This document shows, piece after piece, positions 22,904 to 29,937 of a DNA stretch of 30,631 nt. The DNA lies in the NCBI GenBank assembly GCA_030671905.1, contig DAOVHK010000002.1, positions 1 to 30,631 of the forward strand, in the 5' to 3' direction. Under the pieces are notes generated by a model. That model searched no databases and was not told the DNA's origin. It saw only the letters and a list, made by a program, of their open reading frames with translations. Every line of letters begins with the position of its first letter. The first letter of the stretch is position 1. The position numbers and the translations under genes were made by a program. Source of the DNA: Clostridia bacterium. Lineage in GTDB: Bacteria; UBA6262; WVXT01.

Positions 22904-23737
22904 TTATTCTTTACAGGTTGTCTTGACTACTTTATCTATTTTTATTAGTTTTTCCAATAGCTCTTTTACTCGACTCAATCTAATCATATTTGGGCCATCG
23001 CTTAGAGCTTTCTCTGGTTGTGGATGAACCTCTAAAAAAAGTCCATCAATGCCTGTTGCTACTGCTGCCTGAGCAAGGAAAGGAACATATTCTCTCTCCC
23101 CGGCAGTGGTGGTTCCCTTTCCCCCTGGTTTTTGAACACTGTGGGTAGCATCGAAAACTACAGGATAACCAAAGGACCTTATTATGGGTAAAGATTTCAT
23201 GTCTACAACTAAATTATTGTAACCAAAACAACTTCCTCTTTCTGTCAACAGGATATTTTTGTTTCCAGTCGATTCTATTTTTTCTATTACATTCTGCATA
23301 TCCCAGGGGGCAAGGAATTGCCCTTTCTTTACATTTATTGGTTTCCCTGTCTTGGCTATGGATATGATAAGGTCAGTCTGTCGGCATAAGAATGCCGGAA
23401 CCTGTAAGATATCGGCTACCTTGCTAACCAATTTAACTTCTTCTATCTGATGAACATCGACTAGTAATGGAATATCGAATTCTCTTTTGACTTTCTCTAA
23501 AATCTCCAATCCCTTCTCCAATCCAAGACCCCGATAGGACTTGATGGAAGTTCGATTGGCTTTATCGTAAGAAGACTTGAAAATAAAGGGGATGTTTATT
23601 TCACCTGTAATCTCTTTTAATCCTTCTATTGTCTTTCTGACCTGGTCTTCCGATTCGATAACGCAGGGCCCAGCAATCAGAACCAGAGGTCTGTTTCCTC
23701 CGATTTCAGTATGGCCGATTTTTACTATTTTTACCAT
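22904..23737 (-). CDS. kdsA: KDO-8-phosphate synthase (metal-dependent class)
   Basis: Condenses phosphoenolpyruvate with arabinose-5-phosphate to KDO-8-phosphate in the cytoplasm. Family blocks: LIAGPCVIES, FKSSYDKANRTS, FLCRQTDLI, NVKKGQFLAPWDM, LTERGSCFGYNNLVVDM, FDATHSVQKPGG and FLEVHPQPEKALSDG. Cys25 in AGPC marks the metal-dependent (Aquifex-type) class; the E. coli-type enzyme has Asn there. The His of DATHS, the Glu of FLEVHP and the Asp of ALSDG complete the expected metal site. Length 277 aa is normal. GAGG lies 7 nt before the ATG. Confidence 0.97.
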   Translation of the reverse strand: MVKIVKIGHTEIGGNRPLVLIAGPCVIESEDQVRKTIEGLKEITGEINIPFIFKSSYDKANRTSIKSYRGLGLEKGLEILEKVKREFDIPLLVDVHQIEEVKLVSKVADILQVPAFLCRQTDLIISIAKTGKPINVKKGQFLAPWDMQNVIEKIESTGNKNILLTERGSCFGYNNLVVDMKSLPIIRSFGYPVVFDATHSVQKPGGKGTTTAGEREYVPFLAQAAVATGIDGLFLEVHPQPEKALSDGPNMIRLSRVKELLEKLIKIDKVVKTTCKE

Positions 23738-23757
23738 TTAATTTCCTCAAAAGACAA

Positions 23758-23776
23758 TACGGGCATAAAGCCCTAC
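23758..23776 (-). repeat. GTAG-headed REP-like element (type C, short) before kdsA
   Basis: Minus strand: GTAGGGCTTTATGCCCGTA, a GGGC-TTTAT-GCCC hairpin with the GTAG foot overlapping the stem. It lies in the 57-base gap between the Trm112-like gene and kdsA. Confidence 0.7.
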
Positions 23777-23794
23777 ATTACAAAAGCCCAAGTG

Positions 23795-23965
23795 CTATTT
23801 TAATGGAATAGCTTCATCGATTAACATTATGGGAATGTCGTCTTTAATAGGATACATCAGTTTACAGCCATCACAGATTATCCCGTTTTCTTTTTCATTT
23901 AAATGGACGTTGCCCTTGCATTTGGGGCAGGCTAAAATATCTAATAGCTCTTTGTTAATGGCCAT
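23795..23965 (-). CDS. Trm112/YcaR-family small zinc protein
   Basis: A 56-aa protein (MAINKELLDILACPKCKGNV at the start, CDGC later) of the Trm112p-like family, whose bacterial members include E. coli YcaR. The two cysteine pairs, CPKC (13-16) and CDGC (31-34), would hold one zinc, and YPIKDDIPIMLIDEA is the typical C-terminal block. A perfect AGGAGG lies 4 nt before the ATG. It sits between kdsB (9 bases upstream) and kdsA; ycaR is also next to kdsB in enterobacteria, which supports the call. Its role in KDO or lipid A synthesis is not established. Confidence 0.93.
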   Translation of the reverse strand: MAINKELLDILACPKCKGNVHLNEKENGIICDGCKLMYPIKDDIPIMLIDEAIPLK

Positions 23966-23974
23966 AAAACCTCC

Positions 23975-24718
23975 TTATCCAGAATTTTTCAATATTTTTC
24001 TGACTTTTTCCAGGTCTTCCCGAGTGTCCACGCCAACAGAATCGCATTCTGTAATTACTACTTTTATTTTGTATCCATTCTCCAAAGCCCTCATTTGTTC
24101 TAAGTCCTCAATTTTCTCTAAAGGGGTCTGCTTCATCTGGACAAAATTTAGAAGAAAGTCTCTCCTGTAGGCATAGAGGCCGATGTGTTTGCAACAGACA
24201 GAACCGAGACTTTCCAACTCTAACGAATCCCTAACATAGGGGATTTGTGCACGAGAAAAATAGAGAGCAAATCCACCATTGTCTATTACCACTTTAACTA
24301 CATTGGGATTATTGAGTTCCTCTTGTGCAATTATTTTCCGGGCAACAGTGGCTATATCGATAGTTTTATCTTCAATTAATGCTTGTGCCACTTTTGATAT
24401 AACTTCTGGAGAAATCAGAGGTTCATCTCCTTGAATGTTTACGAAGATATCTGCATTTAACCCTTTGGCTACTTCAGCTACTCTGTCAGTACCACTTCTA
24501 CAGTTAGAAGAGGTCATTATTGCTTTGCCTCTAAAATTTTCAACTGTTTTGAAAATTTCCTCGTTATCTGTGGCTACCAGGATGTCGTTCAGAAGTTCCG
24601 CCTTCTTTGCTTGTTCGTAGACTTTCTGAATCAAGGGTTTACCGAGGATGTCGGCTAATACTTTACCTGGAAAACGCTTCGAATCGTAGCGGGCTGGAAT
24701 GATCCCTATAATTTTCAT
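23975..24718 (-). CDS. kdsB: CMP-KDO synthetase (3-deoxy-manno-octulosonate cytidylyltransferase)
   Basis: Activates KDO with CTP to CMP-KDO for transfer to lipid A. The nucleotide-binding start IGIIPARYDSKRFPGKVLADI, the block SSNCRSGTDRVAEVA, NIQGDEPLI, and the KHIGLYAYRRDFLL and IEDLEQMRALENG segments are all diagnostic. Length 247 aa is exact. GGAAG lies just before the ATG. It probably starts the KDO-Lpt transcript, with a promoter-like sequence 95-125 bases upstream. Confidence 0.97.
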   Translation of the reverse strand: MKIIGIIPARYDSKRFPGKVLADILGKPLIQKVYEQAKKAELLNDILVATDNEEIFKTVENFRGKAIMTSSNCRSGTDRVAEVAKGLNADIFVNIQGDEPLISPEVISKVAQALIEDKTIDIATVARKIIAQEELNNPNVVKVVIDNGGFALYFSRAQIPYVRDSLELESLGSVCCKHIGLYAYRRDFLLNFVQMKQTPLEKIEDLEQMRALENGYKIKVVITECDSVGVDTREDLEKVRKILKNSG

Positions 24719-24740
24719 TCTTCCTTTAAAAGTGCTTCAT

Positions 24741-24777
24741 GCCCCCTCACCCTCTCTCCCAAGGGAAAGGAGATAGC
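24741..24777. repeat. CCCCTC-rich repeat upstream of kdsB
   Basis: Plus strand: CCCCCTCACCCTCTCTCCC, then AAGGGAAAGGAGATAG, an imperfect inverted repeat of the family also found at 22637-22670 and 26976-27014. It lies in the 130-base gap between the methyltransferase and kdsB. Confidence 0.7.
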
Positions 24778-24812
24778 GAAAAGGAACATATCTCTACAAA
24801 ACTCAATCTTTT

Positions 24813-24837
24813 ATTTTAGCATATAATTGAAATAATT
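24813..24837 (-). promoter_or_regulatory. Possible extended -10 promoter of the kdsB-lptB genes
   Basis: Minus strand: TGCTAAAAT, an extended -10 (TGn plus TAAAAT, five of six to consensus) ending at 24813, in an AT-rich stretch; a weak TTAGCA could serve as -35 with an 18-nt spacer. It lies 95 nt before the kdsB ATG. Evidence is modest. Confidence 0.45.
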
Positions 24838-24848
24838 GCTAATACAAA

Positions 24849-25469
24849 TTATGGCTTAAACTTTTGTAATAAAACAATATTATGAGCATGAAAGTATCTC
24901 ATCACAGGAAACAGCTTTAAGCCTTTAAATCCAATGGAACTTAATTCCTTCTCAAAAGCACCGAGGGGCAACATGCTTATCTTCTTGTTGACATTTTTAA
25001 TCCGGCATCTCACCCATCTTTCTACACTATGTAAGAGATTATAGCGATAAAATGAGAGTATGACGATTTTTTTTGCCACTCTGTGAAGTTCTTTTAAAAT
25101 CTGAAATCGGGCGCTGGAATGAAGGATGTGCTGGAATAATCTTATGGTTACGATGCAATCGAAGGAATTATCTTTTAAGGGTAAGTGCTTTATATCTCCT
25201 ACCAAGAAGTGGTGAGGGGAATTAGTAGAAAGAGAATATTTTCTGGTAGTTAGAACCATGGGAAAAGAGACATCTGCACTGGTTAAATTGAGACTTTTTT
25301 TCAGGAGCAACTCGGAAAAGCGCCCATAGCCACAGGGAACGTCCAGTATTGAAATGGACTTCTCTTCTATAGACTCAAAAATTTTCTCCAGTATCTTGCG
25401 TTCCCTCTTGTTAACTACCTTCTGGTCAATACCCTTATATCTGGTTCTTTTGTATTCTTCTACATCCAT
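24849..25469 (-). CDS. SAM-dependent class I methyltransferase
   Basis: Rossmann-fold methyltransferase of the Methyltransf_11 type. Motif I is ISILDVPCGYGRFSELLL (about 39-56), strand beta-2 ends in LTSADVS, and DIKHLPLKDNSFDCIVTIRLFQH is the motif II/III region. The C-terminal part is basic and probably binds the substrate. Length 206 aa. It follows the GT9 heptosyltransferase by 28 bases and precedes the KDO operon, so a lipopolysaccharide or glycolipid substrate is plausible; the exact target is unknown. Confidence 0.87.
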   Translation of the reverse strand: MDVEEYKRTRYKGIDQKVVNKRERKILEKIFESIEEKSISILDVPCGYGRFSELLLKKSLNLTSADVSFPMVLTTRKYSLSTNSPHHFLVGDIKHLPLKDNSFDCIVTIRLFQHILHSSARFQILKELHRVAKKIVILSFYRYNLLHSVERWVRCRIKNVNKKISMLPLGAFEKELSSIGFKGLKLFPVMRYFHAHNIVLLQKFKP

Positions 25470-25497
25470 TTTTTACTTTCTACCATTTATAATTTTT

Positions 25498-26523
25498 TTA
25501 TTTTATCTTTTTTACCTGCTTTACAACTTCTTCCACTGTTATAAGCTCCATGCAATCCTGAATCTTGCATTTTCTACAACCCTTTCTGCGGCAGGAGAGT
25601 AGACTTAAGTCTTTCTTGATGACAACATTCCCTGAACCGTAAGGGCCATTTCTTTGGGGATCGGTGGGCCCATAAAGTCCAATTGAAGGAATAGAGAAAG
25701 ATGAAGCAATATGGAGTGGTGCGCTGTCGCTCCCTATGAACAGTGTGCACCTGGAAATAAGAGAAGCTAATTCTTTGAGACCTGTCCTGGGAGCAATTAG
25801 GGGTTTTTCTTCCATTAGACTATTTATAGATTCAATTAGATTTTCTTCCCCAGGACCCCAGAGGAACACTGTTTTCGCTTTAAACTTTTTTATGAGAATA
25901 TCGGCCAGGTGAGCATAGTTCTTGCTTGGCCAAATTTTGCTCTTCCAGCTTGAACCAGGATTTAAAGCAATTAGAAATTCTTCTTTCTCTATCCCTTCTC
26001 CTTCTAAAAATCGTTCCACGTATTCCTTTTCAGGTTCTCCAATTTGAATTAAAAATTCTTTCGTTTCTATCTGTGCTCCTAAAAGATTGGCTAAGGCGAG
26101 GTACCTCTCCACTGCGTGCCAATCTTCAGGAAATGGAGGAGCTTTAAAATTAATAAATAGTGAGTTGAATTCCCTGCCGTTCTTGGGATCGAAGCCGAGC
26201 CTCGTCTTTGCGCCTGTTATATAGGCAAATAGTCCACTGCGGAATTGGCCGTGGGAATCTACTACAAGATCGAACTTCCTGTTCCTTAATTTCTTTATAA
26301 GCGGCCACAGTCTACTAATCCACCTATCCCTGTCAAAGGTAATGACTTCATCCAGGTAGGGATGTCCGAGGAGGAGCTCTTCTGCCTTTTTCTGGACCAG
26401 CCAGGCAATATATGCATAGGGGTACCTTTTTCTCAAAGCTCCCAAAAGAGGAAGGGTGTGTACAACGTCACCTATCCCACTTAACCTTATAATCAAAATC
26501 CTCCGGAATTCTTGTAATATCAT
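25498..26523 (-). CDS. GT9 lipopolysaccharide heptosyltransferase
   Basis: Adds heptose (or a similar sugar) from a nucleotide donor to the inner LPS core at the cytoplasmic face. The GT9 N-terminus ILIIRLSGIGDVVHTLPLL, the donor-domain start ALNPGSSWKSKIWPSKNYA and FIGSDSAPLHIASSFSIPSIGLYGPTDPQRNGPYG are diagnostic. The cysteine-rich tail CRRKGCRKCKIQDC near residues 314-327 is seen in WaaC/WaaF-like proteins. Length 341 aa is normal. The ATG overlaps the stop of the DUF4254-like gene by four bases (ATGA). WaaC versus WaaF cannot be decided. Confidence 0.93.
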   Translation of the reverse strand: MILQEFRRILIIRLSGIGDVVHTLPLLGALRKRYPYAYIAWLVQKKAEELLLGHPYLDEVITFDRDRWISRLWPLIKKLRNRKFDLVVDSHGQFRSGLFAYITGAKTRLGFDPKNGREFNSLFINFKAPPFPEDWHAVERYLALANLLGAQIETKEFLIQIGEPEKEYVERFLEGEGIEKEEFLIALNPGSSWKSKIWPSKNYAHLADILIKKFKAKTVFLWGPGEENLIESINSLMEEKPLIAPRTGLKELASLISRCTLFIGSDSAPLHIASSFSIPSIGLYGPTDPQRNGPYGSGNVVIKKDLSLLSCRRKGCRKCKIQDCMELITVEEVVKQVKKIK

Positions 26524-26960
26524 TTTGATTTCTTGACTTTTCTCTCCAGCAATTCGTCAATTCGGTCAATGAGGTCATTGCGACTTAGATTGGCAATGTC
26601 TATTTTTCTCTTAATCCTTCCAATATAGGCATCGTTAACATCAGACCTTCTGGCTTCGTTTTCAAGATGCCAGAGTTGCATATTTTTCTGACATAAGTGA
26701 TCCACTAAGACTCCTAGTGTTCTTGAAATCTTCTCTTCCACTTTGGGCTGTTTATATAGCTTCACTTTTTCATCTCTTAACTTTACTTTTCCCTTCAATG
26801 CCTGAGCTAAAAATTGATTCATTTCACCAATCAACTCTCTGCGCTGGGACTGAACTACATCTATTTTCTTTTTACTCTTTTTTCCTTTTTTTCTTAAATT
26901 ATTAAGCCTGATGTTTTTGATAGTTAATTTGTCAACTAAACTTCCCAATGTCTCTGCCAA
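26520..26960 (-). CDS. DUF4254-like helical protein with an internal tandem duplication
   Basis: A 146-aa, highly charged, probably all-helical protein of unknown function. The C-terminal half resembles the DUF4254 pattern: LGVLVDHLCQKNMQLWHLE, then IGRIKRKIDIANLSRNDLIDRID. The N-terminal half is a weaker copy: TLGSLVDKLTIKNIRLNNLR, then KKKIDVVQSQRRELIGEMN. Both halves keep TLGxLVDxL, KN, KID and RxxLI at matching spacing. The start is TTG at 26960, fixed by a strong AGGAGG 6 nt upstream. It is translationally coupled to the GT9 gene, as DUF4254 genes often neighbour GT9 genes; a helper role in glycan assembly is inference. Confidence 0.72.
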   Translation of the reverse strand: MAETLGSLVDKLTIKNIRLNNLRKKGKKSKKKIDVVQSQRRELIGEMNQFLAQALKGKVKLRDEKVKLYKQPKVEEKISRTLGVLVDHLCQKNMQLWHLENEARRSDVNDAYIGRIKRKIDIANLSRNDLIDRIDELLERKVKKSK

Positions 26961-26975
26961 ATCTATCCTCCTTTT

Positions 26976-27014
26976 ACCCCCTCACCCTGACCCTCTTCCC
27001 CAGGGGATAGGGGA
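26976..27014. repeat. CCCCTC-rich repeat between GT2 and DUF4254-like genes
   Basis: Plus strand: ACCCCCTCACCCTGACCCTC, then TTCCCCAGGGGATAGGGGAC; the arms pair imperfectly around CCCCAGGGG. It begins 15 nt before (transcriptionally) the TTG start region of the DUF4254-like gene and its GGGG end runs into that gene's AGGAGG site. Confidence 0.72.
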
Positions 27015-27024
27015 CTTTCTTTTT

Positions 27025-27903
27025 CTATTTTATCAGAATGAAATTTTTGTACTCTCCGATCTTCCAGCCTGTCCTCCTGGCAATGAAATCTGAAATCCTA
27101 TTTCTTATGTCTTTAAATGTCAATCTATGAGTGCTCTTGGAAATATCGAATTCCTCTTGCCACTCATTGATTCTTCTTTCCATTACTTTAGGATGGCTGT
27201 CTTCATGCTTCTTGAGCATTGCCGGATCGATGTGTCTAAGATAGTCGAATTTTTCTTTCTTATATTCTTTTTCCCAACCATTACCGTGGTGGAGAGAGTC
27301 GTGATAGCGTTTCTTTGTTGCCATTACTTTAGGAGGTCGTACCCAACCGTAGTGATAGATGTGGGCACCAGTATCTTTTACTCTTAATTTCTTTCCATTG
27401 AGCCTGAAGCCCTGGGCACTGCTCCAGGAGGCTATGCCTCGAAAATTCCTGATTATTCTCACTTCTCGTTGATACCAGTGGTATGAGTTTATGAAAGTCG
27501 AGTAATCTCCGTAAAAATGTAGCCAGTTAAATATAAGCCCTTCCACTCTCTCATCGGAAAGTTCTTCTTCCATGCGTTTTAATATCCTGTCTAGATCTCG
27601 CTCATGGACTACTTCATCAGCCTGTAAGTAGAAACACCAATCGCCCGTACATTTCGCCAGGGCAATGTCTGTTTGCTGTGCCAAAATTCGGCCCTTATAC
27701 TTGAAGTTTGCATCCCATTCTGACTTGATTATCTTGATTTTTTCGCTCTTAATTGCACTGATCTCATCCAAAGTGCCATCATCAGACTTCCCTACATTTA
27801 CTATAAACTCATCACAGATGGGTAGTATGGATTTGATCGACTCTACTACAGGAAATGAAAATTTTATAGCGTCTTTCACAAAAGTAAATCCGCTTACATT
27901 CAA
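27025..27903 (-). CDS. Family 2 (GT-A fold) glycosyltransferase
   Basis: Transfers a sugar from a nucleotide donor, probably onto an LPS or surface glycan. The N-terminal half shows the GT-A pattern: ILPICDEFIVNVGKSDDGT (acidic motif), then DIALAKCTGDWCFYLQADEVVHE, where ADE is the DxD-like metal site. The C-terminal half has conserved aromatic blocks such as GAHIYHYGWVRPP. Length 292 aa. The start is TTG at 27903, overlapping the upstream stop as TTGA, with AGGAG 7 nt before it, so coupling to the GT4 gene is likely. Sugar and acceptor are unknown. Confidence 0.88.
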   Translation of the reverse strand: MNVSGFTFVKDAIKFSFPVVESIKSILPICDEFIVNVGKSDDGTLDEISAIKSEKIKIIKSEWDANFKYKGRILAQQTDIALAKCTGDWCFYLQADEVVHERDLDRILKRMEEELSDERVEGLIFNWLHFYGDYSTFINSYHWYQREVRIIRNFRGIASWSSAQGFRLNGKKLRVKDTGAHIYHYGWVRPPKVMATKKRYHDSLHHGNGWEKEYKKEKFDYLRHIDPAMLKKHEDSHPKVMERRINEWQEEFDISKSTHRLTFKDIRNRISDFIARRTGWKIGEYKNFILIK

Positions 27904-28817
27904 TTTTCTTCTCCTAATCCTTCCAGGCTCCCCGTTTGAATTATTTTCTTATATGCCTTTATATACTTCCCGGTCATGATTTTGGCTGTAAAATTCTCCT
28001 CCACTCTTTCTCTACATTTTCTGGGACTGATTTCATCGATTCTGTTTATGGCTTCCTGGAATTCTTCAAAGGTGTTACAGCGAAAACCGACATCAGGAGT
28101 AACTAACTCAGGCATTGCTCCTTTATTAGTAGTGATAACAGGTGTTCCTGAGGCTAATGCTTCTATGGTCACCAGACCAAATGGTTCCTCCCAGTTTGTG
28201 GGAAAAATGAGGGCTCTTGCTCCTGCTAAAAGCTCTGCTTTTTCTCTATCATCTACTTCTCCTATAAATTTGATATTCTTTCTAAAGGAGAGCTTCCATC
28301 CCCCAGCAACGATCAGTTTGAATCTCATCACCTTTGCTAACCTTATGGCTAAATCTACATTCTTAACTTTCCAGGAGACTTTTGATAAGAAGACAAAATA
28401 GTTTTCCTTCTTCTCCCTATAGGTAAAACTGTCGAGTTTGATTCCGTTGTAAATATAATGTGTGCTCTTATGACGAATAGCATGGTTCCTGCTCACAAAT
28501 ACTGTATTGGGTAGAAATTTCTCTCCCGGTTTACCATTTCCCTCAATCAAGACTAAATAGGGTTTCGGGGGAGTCTCTTGCGGTGTGCCATATAGCTGAA
28601 CAATGTCTATATTGCCAGGAATATAATCTTCAAAATTTTGTATGGGTTTCTTTATTGTGGTGACATTTACAGAAGGTAAATGCGTGCCCGCCAGGCTGAG
28701 TAGATATACCTTATGTCCCCTGTTTACCTGTTCCTTCATTAAATTAACAGCTATCCTCTGTGTTCCTCCATACTTTTTCACAGGCAAGACCTTGGGGTAG
28801 TAATGAAAGATGTTCAT
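27900..28817 (-). CDS. GT4-family glycosyltransferase (short form)
   Basis: GT-B fold retaining glycosyltransferase. The acceptor domain starts with YYPKVLPVKKYGGTQRIAVNL; the donor domain has VFLSKVSWKVKNVDLAIRLAK, the acidic EEPFGLVTIEALASGTPVI motif (E-x7-E) and GAMPELV. At 305 aa it is short for GT4 enzymes (usually 350-400), mainly in the N-terminal domain. ATG at 28817. It follows the next GT4 gene by 35 bases, which hold a REP-like element, and is coupled to the GT2 gene downstream. Substrates are unknown. Confidence 0.9.
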   Translation of the reverse strand: MNIFHYYPKVLPVKKYGGTQRIAVNLMKEQVNRGHKVYLLSLAGTHLPSVNVTTIKKPIQNFEDYIPGNIDIVQLYGTPQETPPKPYLVLIEGNGKPGEKFLPNTVFVSRNHAIRHKSTHYIYNGIKLDSFTYREKKENYFVFLSKVSWKVKNVDLAIRLAKVMRFKLIVAGGWKLSFRKNIKFIGEVDDREKAELLAGARALIFPTNWEEPFGLVTIEALASGTPVITTNKGAMPELVTPDVGFRCNTFEEFQEAINRIDEISPRKCRERVEENFTAKIMTGKYIKAYKKIIQTGSLEGLGEEN

Positions 28818-28837
28818 TGGAATTCTCCTAAAACCAT

Positions 28838-28856
28838 TACGGGCATAAAACCCTAC
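28838..28856 (-). repeat. GTAG-headed REP-like element (type C, short) at a GT4 stop codon
   Basis: Minus strand: GTAGGGTTTTATGCCCGTAA, a GGG...CCC hairpin with TTTAT loop. The TAG of its GTAG (28855-28853) is the stop codon of the upstream GT4 gene. The bases just before it, GTCGC, also precede the GTAG of the composite element at 19776. Confidence 0.75.
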
Positions 28857-29932
28857 GCGACTAGACGGTCGTAAATCTTTCTTGTCTCCTCAACCATCCT
28901 CTCTATACTGAACTTCTCTTTTACCAGTCGAAAACCTTCTTCTGCCATTCGACCCGTGAGGTCTCTATTTTTCAGAAGAGAAATAATGGCTCCGGCTAAA
29001 GCGTCTGGATTTCCCGGGGGGACTAAAATTCCATTTACTCCGTCTCTCACAATTTCCGGGATTCCTCCCACATTGGTAGCCACTACGGGAACTCGAGAAG
29101 CAAAGGCATCCAGGAGAGAAGTGCCTAATCCTTCCCATCTGGAAGATAACACAAAGAGATGGAGAATGGAAAGAATTTCCGGAATATCCTGGCGAAATCC
29201 GAACAATTTTACCTTTTCTTCTAAATTGAATTTTTTAATTAAAATCTCTATCTCTCTACGAAGAGGGCCCTCTCCTGCTATTAAAAAGATTACCTCAGGA
29301 AATTCATCTACCACAATTCTTGCTGCCTCAACAAGAGTTCTGTGGTCTTTATCCCAGGTAAGCGCGGCAATATTTCCTATGATTAACTTATCTCTATTGA
29401 GTACCAATTCAGAAATAAGATAGTCTGCCTCTACATTCTGAAATCTCTTTATATCTACTCCGCTGTAAACAACGTCTATCTTTTCTTTTGGTAAACCATC
29501 AGCCACTAGAACCTGTTTAACTCTCTCAGAAATTGCTATTATCCTGTCGACATTTGCATACTTCGCTCGACTGAGTATATTCTTCTTAACGGGAAAGTTA
29601 ACTCTCCGGGAGAGAACAACCTTGCAATTTCCACTACTTCTTGCTGCCAATAGACCCAATGCGTGCGCGTGGGAAGAATGGAGATGAACTATATCGATAG
29701 AGTTTTTTCTTATTATCTTTTTTAATTTACATACTGCCAGGAGATCCCATTCTCCATGCATCTGGACCGGGAAAACTTTTAACCCTATAGCTTTTGCTCT
29801 TTCTGCCAGAGGGCTTTGAGGAGGACAGGCGATTATGTTATGGTAATCTGTTAGCCTCTGGGCAAGATAGAAAACTTGCTGCTGGCCACCTCTCCATGTT
29901 TTTGCTGAATCGATATGTAATATAGTATCCAA
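28853..29932 (-). CDS. GT4-family glycosyltransferase
   Basis: GT-B fold glycosyltransferase. The N-terminal domain opens ILHIDSAKTWRGGQQQVFYLA, a sequence typical of LPS/exopolysaccharide GT4 enzymes, with HLHSSHAHALGLLAA and VLSRR; the donor domain has IGNIAALTWDKDHRTLVEAA, SRWEGLGTSLLDAFASRVPVV and GGIPEIVRDG. Length 359 aa is normal. The start is TTG at 29932, five bases after the previous stop and without a clear Shine-Dalgarno; no ATG is available upstream in frame. The last codons and stop (CTA GTC GCG TAG) run into a REP-like element. Confidence 0.93.
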   Translation of the reverse strand: MDTILHIDSAKTWRGGQQQVFYLAQRLTDYHNIIACPPQSPLAERAKAIGLKVFPVQMHGEWDLLAVCKLKKIIRKNSIDIVHLHSSHAHALGLLAARSSGNCKVVLSRRVNFPVKKNILSRAKYANVDRIIAISERVKQVLVADGLPKEKIDVVYSGVDIKRFQNVEADYLISELVLNRDKLIIGNIAALTWDKDHRTLVEAARIVVDEFPEVIFLIAGEGPLRREIEILIKKFNLEEKVKLFGFRQDIPEILSILHLFVLSSRWEGLGTSLLDAFASRVPVVATNVGGIPEIVRDGVNGILVPPGNPDALAGAIISLLKNRDLTGRMAEEGFRLVKEKFSIERMVEETRKIYDRLVA

Positions 29933-29937
29933 TCTTT

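Noticed and set aside
19025..24718. A defence or other novel multi-gene system hidden in the KDO/Lpt or glycosyltransferase genes
   Set aside because: Each gene is accounted for by LPS synthesis, export or glycan assembly; I found no nuclease, reverse transcriptase, toxin-antitoxin pair or recombinase.
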